This document shows, piece by piece, positions 15,551-21,318 of a stretch of 21,318 nucleotides of DNA (positions within the stretch are counted from its first letter, which is position 1; each line of letters begins with the position of its first letter). The notes under the pieces are model-generated. The model did no database searches. It was not told the origin of the DNA and was given only the letters and a program-made list of their open reading frames with translations. Location: contig JAJQHG010000001.1 of the NCBI GenBank assembly GCA_021199865.1, positions 1 through 21,318 of the forward strand. The letters run 5' to 3'. This stretch comes from Methanosphaera sp. Lineage in GTDB: Archaea > Methanobacteriota > Methanobacteria > Methanobacteriales > Methanobacteriaceae. Position numbers and translations under genes: made by a program.

Positions 15551-16096
15551 TTATTCCTCAACAGGTTCTTCCTCGTTAGTTGCTGGTGCATCATCTTGTG
15601 CTTCAAATCTTTTTGCAACTGGTGAACCTGGATAAAAGTCTATATTGTCTTCATCAGCCTTTTGAACTAAGTGTCCTGGTGCATTAATCTTCTTACCATT
15701 AAGTGTAATATGACCATGTACAATGAAGAGTCTTGCTTCTTTAGCTGTGTTACTTAAACCTTTCTTGTAAACTAAAGTTTGTAGTCTTCTTCTTAAAATA
15801 TCCTCAACATTTAAGTCTAAAACTTCCTCTAGTTTAGCATTTGGTGAGATGATTCCTAATCTAACAAGATGATTTAATAATTCTTCTTCCTGTTCTTGTC
15901 TTTCATCTACATCCATACCTAAGATAATACGAGCATCTCTTCGGTATCTTTTAACTTTAGAATCAGCTTTCCATATTTCTTTCTTGTTCTTTAATCCATA
16001 TTTTGCTGATAAGTAATTCTCTTCTTTTATACGATCTGCATTCCATGGGTGAGATGGAGTGTCATATTGTTTTCGTGGTTTCTTTGGATGTCCCAT
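15551..16096 (-). CDS. rps4: 30S ribosomal protein uS4
   Basis: 16S rRNA-binding assembly protein, 181 residues from the chosen start. The N-terminus MGHPKKPRKQYDTPSHPWN is typical of archaeal S4. An S4 RNA-binding domain follows (RRRLQTLVYKKG, then ARLFIVHGHITLNGKKI). The C-terminus is acidic. The frame is open to a TTG at 16102, only three bases after the SD AAGGAG. ATG 16096 is eight bases from it and matches the family start, so I use that. Confidence 0.96.
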   Translation of the reverse strand: MGHPKKPRKQYDTPSHPWNADRIKEENYLSAKYGLKNKKEIWKADSKVKRYRRDARIILGMDVDERQEQEEELLNHLVRLGIISPNAKLEEVLDLNVEDILRRRLQTLVYKKGLSNTAKEARLFIVHGHITLNGKKINAPGHLVQKADEDNIDFYPGSPVAKRFEAQDDAPATNEEEPVEE

Positions 16097-16131
16097 AATC
16101 AAATCTCCTTTATATTATTTTATAATTAAAC

Positions 16132-16584
16132 TCATGGTTTTGATCTGCTTACACCAACACTAGAACCATGTCTGAATGTTGATTTTGTTCTCTGACCACG
16201 TACTGGAAGACCAACCTCGTGTCTTCTACCCTTGTAACTTCTGATCTTCTTCATTCTGTTTAAATCATCACGAATAACCATATCAAGGTCTGCTTCAATT
16301 AAGTGTTTGGTTTCACCAGTTTCATAATCGTTTCTTCTGTTTAAGAACCATTCTGGTATTCCGAACTCTTGAGGGTTCTCTAGTAGAGCCTCTATTTGCT
16401 TAACTGACTCATCATCAATATAACCGATTTGTGACTCTTGATCTAAGTCTAATACTTTACATATTGCAACAGCAAATGCTTTACCGATACCTTGAATTTC
16501 AGTTAGAGCACTAGCTATTGTTTTGTTTCCGTCAACGTCTTTACGAGTTATACGAACCATATGTCTAAATTCTTGTTCAGCCAT
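16132..16584 (-). CDS. rps13: 30S ribosomal protein uS13
   Basis: Small-subunit head protein that contacts uS19 and the tRNAs; about 150 residues, as in other archaea. Diagnostic parts are the start AEQEFRHMVRITRKDVDGNK, the helix-hairpin-helix region ALTEIQGIGKAFAVAICKVL and the C-terminal signature GLPVRGQRTKSTFRHGSS. Two adjacent ATGs (16587 and 16584) follow AAGGAG. The second has the more usual 7-base spacing. This is the first gene of the ribosomal/RNAP operon. Confidence 0.97.
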   Translation of the reverse strand: MAEQEFRHMVRITRKDVDGNKTIASALTEIQGIGKAFAVAICKVLDLDQESQIGYIDDESVKQIEALLENPQEFGIPEWFLNRRNDYETGETKHLIEADLDMVIRDDLNRMKKIRSYKGRRHEVGLPVRGQRTKSTFRHGSSVGVSRSKP

Positions 16585-16587
16585 CAT

Positions 16588-16851
16588 ATTGCTCCTTTAT
16601 TTATTTAAAAAAATGCTAGATTAAACTAAGTGTGTAAGTAATTTCTATATTAGAAAAATAAGCTTTGAATTATTATAATTAATTTTAAGGATATCTAGAG
16701 GATTATTATAATATTATATAATCTGTGAGTGTTAATCTAGTTAAAAAACAGCACCCTGTTTTATTCTGTGATTATTAATAAGAAATAACATGAAAAAAAG
16801 TCATTTGTTAATGAACCTTCTAGATACATTTATTTTAAAAATAATTATAAG
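16588..16851 (-). promoter_or_regulatory. Leader/promoter region of the rps13 operon with an internal hairpin
   Basis: This 264-nt gap holds no gene. On the minus strand it contains TATA-like sequences (TTATATAA near 16720; TTATAATAA near 16678), either of which could drive the ribosomal operon with a leader of roughly 65-110 nt. Further upstream, AAAACAG (16745-16751) and CTGTTTT (16756-16762) form a perfect 7-bp stem with a 4-nt loop. The minus strand then reads T6 (16748-16743, partly within the stem), so it resembles an intrinsic terminator separating the tRNA transcript from the operon. T-rich stretches also directly follow the tRNA. Confidence 0.45.
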
Positions 16852-16935
<84 letters not shown>

Positions 16936-17229
16936 ATCTACTCTATAATTATTAAATAATAAGATCTATCTTCTCAATATATTCTCCTACATCCATATAA
17001 CCATAGATCGAAGACTAATATCGAGAACGAGCAGATATACTCTACTGATTCATTATATGCATCTTACATAGCCAAAGCTAATCCATGTAAGAATATGATA
17101 TTATATTACTCATAATATCTAAATATTGACCTCGCCCTTAACTAAATTAAAGGTTCTACAGTTAATAAAAAATTGATATGATGAAGAACATACATTGAAA
17201 ATAATATTTTTTATCATTTTCCTATGCAA
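16936..17229. other. tRNA-truB spacer, possible structured small RNA
   Basis: No coding frame is convincing in these 294 bases. The middle, about 16985-17145, is visibly richer in G and C than the flanks. It contains a stem CTTACAT/ATGTAAG (17063-17069 with 17085-17091) extended by AGC/GCT around a CAAA loop with a 5-nt one-sided bulge. A weaker outer pairing (AGATAT 17033-17038 with ATATCT 17115-17120) could enclose it. The strand is not decided. A T6 on the minus strand (17167-17172) might end truB transcription. No full set of C/D boxes was found. Confidence 0.3.
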
Positions 17230-18201
17230 TTACTTCCACATCATAGGGTATGTTTTTGGTTCTATAAATACTTTTTGTATATTAACACTTATTTTTGTAT
17301 CATTACTAATTATTTCATTAGCACTATAAAGACTTGTACCAGTAGCTAATAATTCATCCTTTAGAGTCATGAGTGCAACAGTATTGTTTTCATTAATATT
17401 TTTATTTACCTTAACTATACCTGAATTTGCAAGGTTTGCTCCGTGAGCTATTGCATCAACAGCAGAGTCCTTAACATATATCTTCTTAACATTACATGTT
17501 GTATACTCTAATGGTTGTATTAATTGTCTAAGTAACCTTTCATCATCATCATCCTTATAGAATACGTAAGCATCTTTAATATCTTGTAGTGTTGTTATAT
17601 TATCTTCCTCTGTAAATGATCCAGCCAGGGTACGTCTAAGTTCTGCCATATGCGCTCCACAACCAAGTGCTTCACCTATATCATGACAATATTTACGTAT
17701 ATATGTTCCAGACTGACATTTTATTCTAAATAGTACATCCTGATTATCCCTAATTTCTAGTAGTTTAATCTGATATATTTGTCGAACTCTTAATTCACGT
17801 TTAACTGCAGATTTTACTGGAGGTATCTGATATATTTTACCAGTAAATTCATCTAGGATATTAATTATATCCTCCTCATCCACTTTCTGGTGTAGTCTCA
17901 TTAGACAAACATACTCTTTTGGTGATAGTAATAGTAGAGGTAATGCTTTTGTAGCAGTATTCATAGCTACTGGTAGTACTCCTGTAACGTTAGGATCAAG
18001 TGTTCCACCATGACCTGTTTTAGATACATTCATTATATCTTTAACCCATTTATCTATTTCATGTGAAGTAGGACCTGCAGGCTTATCAACATTAAATATA
18101 CCTTTATTAATATAATCCTCTATACTACGATCCTCTGGATTACAACCATAATCATAATCACTTTGAGCTTCACATTTATACTCATATTCACTCATAGACA
18201 A
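17230..18201 (-). CDS. truB: tRNA/rRNA pseudouridine synthase Cbf5 (TruB family)
   Basis: Archaeal Cbf5, the catalytic subunit of H/ACA guide RNPs; it can also modify U55 of tRNA. Order: a short Tyr/Asp-rich N-terminal extension, GIFNVDKPAGPTSHEI (about 35-50), the catalytic-Asp motif KTGHGGTLDPNVTGVLPV (Asp at about 69), IPPVKSAVKRELRVRQIY, CQSGTYIRKYCHDIG, and a C-terminal PUA domain (KKIYVKDSAVDAIAHGANL to ELLATGTSLY). The 323-residue length fits. A TTG at 18201 lies six bases after GGAG, while the next ATG (18195) is twelve away, so the TTG may be the true start. Its nearness to tRNA-Ser and ribosomal genes suits a role in RNA maturation. Confidence 0.94.
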   Translation of the reverse strand: MSMSEYEYKCEAQSDYDYGCNPEDRSIEDYINKGIFNVDKPAGPTSHEIDKWVKDIMNVSKTGHGGTLDPNVTGVLPVAMNTATKALPLLLLSPKEYVCLMRLHQKVDEEDIINILDEFTGKIYQIPPVKSAVKRELRVRQIYQIKLLEIRDNQDVLFRIKCQSGTYIRKYCHDIGEALGCGAHMAELRRTLAGSFTEEDNITTLQDIKDAYVFYKDDDDERLLRQLIQPLEYTTCNVKKIYVKDSAVDAIAHGANLANSGIVKVNKNINENNTVALMTLKDELLATGTSLYSANEIISNDTKISVNIQKVFIEPKTYPMMWK

Positions 18202-18242
18202 TCAATTCTCCATTATAGTAATACTCTATTATTATTATTTTA

Positions 18243-18290
18243 AATTATTTATCATTAATAGGATAATATAATTGAATTATTTATCATTAA
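18243..18290. repeat. Two 16-bp direct repeats upstream of truB
   Basis: AATTATTTATCATTAA occurs perfectly at 18243-18258 and 18275-18290, a 32-bp period, starting 42 bases upstream of the truB start. The 32-bp spacing is about three helical turns, so two protein molecules could bind the same face. At this composition a chance 16-bp repeat is unlikely but not excluded. It may be a regulatory site or a duplicated promoter. Confidence 0.6.
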
Positions 18291-18334
18291 GATTAGTTCT
18301 ATTAAGAATTTTCATCAAGAATAAATAATAATAA

Positions 18335-18380
18335 TTATTGGTAAAATAGATAAATTGGAGGAGAAAATAAGAATATAAAA
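18335..18380 (-). terminator. Pyrimidine-rich terminator after geranylgeranyl reductase
   Basis: Downstream of the stop the minus strand reads TTTTATATTCTTATTTTCTC, followed by CTCC and further T-rich sequence. This is a U-rich archaeal-type end with a C-cluster (18357-18363) and no hairpin. Confidence 0.4.
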
Positions 18381-19583
18381 TTATGATCTTAATACTTTTA
18401 ATAACTTAGTAAACTTTAGGGATGTCCTTGGTGAAAGTTTTAGGAACATTTTAATTATATCCGTTGTACCAACATTTTCAAGATCTAACTCATTTGCTAG
18501 TTTTACTAGTTTATTAAAGTCATCATCATTAAGAGATAATACTACATCTCTTACTGCAGGTAACTTCTTAATGATACTATATGGTATTGCGTTATCTGTT
18601 AGTTCATCATAATCTTCAATAAAATTTTTAAGATTATTCCTAGAACAATCTCCTTCTTTTACTGCACGTGCAGCCATACGTCCAGCAGCTTTTCCTCCAA
18701 GCATTCCAAGAATTAATCCACCACCCTCTATTGGGTCTACTTGTCCTGCAGCATCACCACATAAAATTATATTATCACCATATACTTCATTATGCCATCC
18801 ACATACTGGATCTCCACCAACATTTAACTCTACAGGTTGTGCATTCTTTGTATACTTAGATTCACTGATAAATTTATTTAGTGCATCTTGAGCATTTTGT
18901 TGAGAATCACCTGCTATACCAATACCTACATTTGCTATATCATCACCCTTCGGGAATATCCATATATATCCACCCTTAGCATATTGTGGACCAAAAAAGA
19001 ATTCTAGTGTTTCAGGTTGAATATCCATATTACACATTTCATATTGTGCACAGGACATCATATATTTAGATTCTACGATACAATCAAGGTTAACCATCTT
19101 ACCTATATTAGATTGTGGTCCATCAGCACCTATAACTACCTTAGCCTTAATCTTCAGTTCTCCCTTGAATGTGTCACAGGTAATAATGAATCCATCATCA
19201 ACATGTTCTAAATCTTTAGCTTTTGTTTTAATCATTATCTGTGTACCAGCACGTGAAGCATCCATAGCCAAATGTTTATCAAATACTTTACGCTCTAATA
19301 CGTATCCATGTTCAGGCAAGTATTTACCATCAATATACATTCTATTTCCATCAGGTGAGTTTATTGCTCCATTATATATTTTGCTGGAAATCCATCTAGG
19401 ATCAGGTTCTATGTCTAGCCATTTAAGTCCACGATCATATACACCCTCTGCACAACGTTTTGGTGAACCGATCTCTGACTTCATATCTATTAGTAAAACA
19501 TCCACTCCTTGTAGGGATGCTTCCCTTGCAGCAATTGATCCAGCTGGTCCAGCACCTATTACTACAACATCTTTCTCTAACAT
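18381..19583 (-). CDS. Geranylgeranyl reductase (digeranylgeranylglycerophospholipid reductase)
   Basis: FAD enzyme that saturates the geranylgeranyl chains of archaeal membrane lipids, acting at the membrane surface. Motifs: the Rossmann dinucleotide motif VVIGAGPAGSIAARE (about 7-21), the acidic ribose-binding residue in LLIDMK, the family's conserved Cys region KRCAEGV (about 42-48), GADGPQSNIG near 150, WIFPKGDDIANVGIGI, and the second FAD motif LCGDAAGQVDPIEGGGL. The 400-residue length is normal. The ATG is preceded by GTGAT four bases upstream, and TTTTTTATATAG lies just ahead of that, so the leader may be very short. It completes the pathway begun by the mvk-idsA operon, about 10 kb away. 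Confidence 0.94.
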   Translation of the reverse strand: MLEKDVVVIGAGPAGSIAAREASLQGVDVLLIDMKSEIGSPKRCAEGVYDRGLKWLDIEPDPRWISSKIYNGAINSPDGNRMYIDGKYLPEHGYVLERKVFDKHLAMDASRAGTQIMIKTKAKDLEHVDDGFIITCDTFKGELKIKAKVVIGADGPQSNIGKMVNLDCIVESKYMMSCAQYEMCNMDIQPETLEFFFGPQYAKGGYIWIFPKGDDIANVGIGIAGDSQQNAQDALNKFISESKYTKNAQPVELNVGGDPVCGWHNEVYGDNIILCGDAAGQVDPIEGGGLILGMLGGKAAGRMAARAVKEGDCSRNNLKNFIEDYDELTDNAIPYSIIKKLPAVRDVVLSLNDDDFNKLVKLANELDLENVGTTDIIKMFLKLSPRTSLKFTKLLKVLRS

Positions 19584-19679
19584 CTAATCACTATATAAAA
19601 AAATTTAATACATTAATTATTTAACATATAAAAGATTATTACTATTTAAAAATTTACATAATTTTACTTTACGTATTTA

Positions 19680-19720
19680 ATAAAAATAGAAAATCAAGGA
19701 GAAAAGGATGGGGTTAATAA
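19680..19720 (-). terminator. Terminator after the Nudix gene
   Basis: Right after the TAA the minus strand carries CCCCATCCTTTTCTCCTTG, followed by ATTTTCTATTTTTATT. It is a pyrimidine-rich tract without a hairpin and repeats the C-cluster plus T-run arrangement seen at other transcript ends here. Confidence 0.5.
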
Positions 19721-20530
19721 TTATTTATATTCTTCTATGAATTTGTTTATTAAATATGCTGATATACTTATATCTGATACTGGTGGCTCTATCTCATCAG
19801 CACTGAACCATTTAGCATCAGTTATTTCTTCTTCATCAACATTTATTGTACCAGAGTCATATTCTGCAGTAAATCCTAGCATTAATGAGTTTGGAAAAGG
19901 CCAAGACTGACTATCTACATATTGAAGATTTTTAATTTTAAGTCCTACTTCTTCTGCTACTTCTCTGTGTACAGTTTGTTCTATTGATTCACCAGCTTCT
20001 ACAAATCCAGCTATTAATGCATAAGTATTTTTTGCATGACGTTTATGTTTAGCCATGAGGAGTTTATCATCCTTAACTATAGTTACTATTATTGCTGGTG
20101 CTATACGAGTATAATGTACTTGTCCACAGGAGGGACATTTTAACATCATATCATTATCATCAAGGACTGTCTTAGTACCACAATGTCCACAGTACTGGTT
20201 TGAGTTATACCAATCATTAACAAGTACGGCACGTCTTGCCATTTGATAATCTTCCTTGTTAATATTATAAAATTCATATAAATTTGTATATTTATCATCA
20301 TCATATACATTAACTACAAAACAAGGCTTATGTTTAAAGACTCCTATGTATAAAATGAAATTAACATCAAAAATATTTAATTCTTCTCGTGTAACTATAG
20401 GAATAGTGTTGGATTTATCTAAATATAATTCACGTCTGTTATTAAAGATAAAATAATATGCCTCATCATCACAACAATAGTCTAGGCTAAAATCAATCAT
20501 ATAATTATCATATAATACATCACATTTCAT
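19721..20530 (-). CDS. Zinc-ribbon Nudix hydrolase, NudC-like NADH pyrophosphatase
   Basis: Probably hydrolyses NAD(H) to NMN(H) and AMP; bacterial NudC also removes NAD caps from RNA. 269 residues: a poorly conserved N-terminal domain (1-105), a zinc ribbon with C114, C117, C132 and C135 (YCGHCG and KCPSCG), then the Nudix box GFVEAGESIEQTVHREVAEE, continued by VGL (175-197), with the metal-binding REVAEE. SQSWPFPNS at 207-215 matches the NADH-pyrophosphatase signature SQPWPFPxS except Ser for the first Pro. This signature is what separates NudC from other Nudix enzymes. No SD precedes the ATG, and TATATAT lies about ten bases upstream, so initiation may be SD-independent or the start slightly misplaced. 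It appears to be a single-gene unit. Confidence 0.9.
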   Translation of the reverse strand: MKCDVLYDNYMIDFSLDYCCDDEAYYFIFNNRRELYLDKSNTIPIVTREELNIFDVNFILYIGVFKHKPCFVVNVYDDDKYTNLYEFYNINKEDYQMARRAVLVNDWYNSNQYCGHCGTKTVLDDNDMMLKCPSCGQVHYTRIAPAIIVTIVKDDKLLMAKHKRHAKNTYALIAGFVEAGESIEQTVHREVAEEVGLKIKNLQYVDSQSWPFPNSLMLGFTAEYDSGTINVDEEEITDAKWFSADEIEPPVSDISISAYLINKFIEEYK

Positions 20531-20618
20531 GTTAATATATATGTAAATTAATGTTATTAAAAGTATGAAAAATAAGAAAAGTTAACAAAATAAAAAAAAT
20601 AAGAAAAAGTGAATAAAA

Positions 20619-21318
20619 TTATCCTTCATTATATATTAATCCTCTAGCACGTGCTTGGAAAAGCAATAAGAATGAAGAAACAAATGTATATGCTAATATG
20701 CCTCCAACAACAGGAATCATGCTGACTATTCCACTGATCATGACAAATATAATGACAAATATTAGCATGATAATATAGAATGCAATATATTTCATTATAC
20801 CAATAGAATGAATCTTACATAATACGTATCGAATATCTAAAGAAGAACGGATACTATTAGTTTCTGCTAATCTATTGCATGCTATAGTAAGTATCAAACC
20901 CAATATTATTAGTAAGATTATTCCTATTATTATTAAGATTCCAAGATCCATAAAGAAATTAGTAGCTAAATCTTGAGGAATTAAATTTATAAGTTGATTA
21001 TAATCAATAACTCCCATAGTTTGAATTGTAGATTGATTGACATAAGATGTTATCTGAGTTAATTGATCACCTATACCAAGGAAAATTGAAGCAAGGATTA
21101 GTATCACTAAAGGAATTATTGCATATACAATAGTGGTAACCATTAATTTAATTCCAGAAATAATATCATCAACAAAGTCAATCATAGGAATATCCAGTGA
21201 TCCTTCAATAGTTGATTTAGTTACCTGGATAGATATACCAAATGTTAATAGAGTTAATACAATGTTGATAATCGCAGGTATAATTACTATTGTACTATCA
21301 TTATACATAGTAATTACA
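20619..21318 (-). CDS. DUF4013-type multipass membrane protein (5' end outside the window)
   Basis: Hydrophobic protein resembling the DUF4013 family common in methanogens; function unknown. Visible from the N-terminal side: a membrane segment IVIIPAIINIVLTLLTFGISI, an amphipathic stretch with IDFVDDIISGIKLMV, a segment VTTIVYAIIPLVILILASIF, an external/loop part of about 45 residues, a segment ILIIIGIILLIILGLILTIA, and two more helices near the C-terminus (IAFYIIMLIFVIIFVMISG; GGILAYTFVSSFLLLF). The first Met in the window (21308) is unlikely to be the start. The frame continues open to the edge, and family members have an extra N-terminal segment before this point. T-rich sequence (20580-20612) follows the stop as terminator. 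The gap 20531-20618 holds nothing else. Confidence 0.8.
   Translation of the reverse strand, partial: VITMYNDSTIVIIPAIINIVLTLLTFGISIQVTKSTIEGSLDIPMIDFVDDIISGIKLMVTTIVYAIIPLVILILASIFLGIGDQLTQITSYVNQSTIQTMGVIDYNQLINLIPQDLATNFFMDLGILIIIGIILLIILGLILTIACNRLAETNSIRSSLDIRYVLCKIHSIGIMKYIAFYIIMLIFVIIFVMISGIVSMIPVVGGILAYTFVSSFLLLFQARARGLIYNEG

Noticed and set aside
17177..17184. C-box-like ATGATGA on the plus strand in the tRNA-truB spacer
   Set aside because: No D box (CTGA) at a suitable distance downstream and no C'/D' pair, so a C/D box RNA is not supported on that strand.
19165..19587. 140-codon plus-strand frame opposite geranylgeranyl reductase
   Set aside because: Antisense of conserved FAD-binding sequence; no SD and no recognisable domain.
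19696..19741. Plus-strand AAGGAG followed by ATG downstream of the Nudix gene
   Set aside because: The frame stops after ten codons inside the Nudix gene. The purine run is the complement of that gene's pyrimidine-rich terminator.

Overview
The window is about 21 kb of very AT-rich archaeal DNA. The gene content points to a methanogen of the Methanobacteriales, most likely the genus Methanosphaera. The reasons are archaeal-type ribosomal proteins and RNA polymerase subunits (Rpo3, Rpo10, Rpo6, eL18), a mevalonate-to-GGPP lipid operon, a DUF4013 membrane protein, a very large Asn/Thr-rich adhesin-like surface protein, and strong Shine-Dalgarno (SD) sites of the AAGGAG / AGGTGAT type. Genus and species are inferred; nothing in the window proves them. 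Almost every gene is on the minus strand, so functional order runs from high to low coordinates.

Layout from right to left: a DUF4013 membrane protein cut by the window edge; a NudC-like zinc-ribbon Nudix hydrolase; a geranylgeranyl reductase that saturates archaeal lipid chains; the Cbf5/TruB pseudouridine synthase; an intergenic stretch with possible RNA structure; tRNA-Ser(GGA). Next comes a long translation/transcription cluster: rps13, rps4, rps11, rpoD (Rpo3), rpl18e, rpl13, rps9, rpoN (Rpo10, only 55 codons), rpoK (Rpo6), enolase, a 60-residue 2x[4Fe-4S] ferredoxin and rps2. One plus-strand gene, a MEMO-family protein, sits between rps2 and the lipid operon. That operon is mevalonate kinase, isopentenyl phosphate kinase, type 2 IPP isomerase, RNase J and short-chain prenyl diphosphate synthase. 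Last is the adhesin-like gene.

How the genes work together: mvk, ipk, fni and idsA carry out four steps of the archaeal mevalonate route, ending in FPP/GGPP, and the reductase near the right end finishes the same lipids. The dehydratase and decarboxylase expected between mevalonate kinase and IPK are not here. Closely spaced or overlapping stops and starts (fni/rnj, rnj/idsA, mvk/ipk) suggest translational coupling. The ribosomal/RNAP cluster is a classic archaeal operon that co-expresses ribosome parts with three polymerase subunits.

Most notable observations: (1) the 134-nt rpoN-rpoK spacer holds nested inverted repeats plus two segments complementary to the rpoK ribosome binding site, which looks like a candidate RNA switch; (2) the adhesin has an intact signal-peptide reading frame behind a strong SD but no ATG, GTG or TTG start; (3) a near-perfect inverted repeat flanks a TATA-like core upstream of the mevalonate operon; (4) two operons end in hairpins sharing one arm; (5) the tRNA-truB spacer may carry an undescribed small RNA. 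I found no CRISPR array, transposon, integrase or defence system. Most of the window is conserved core genome.
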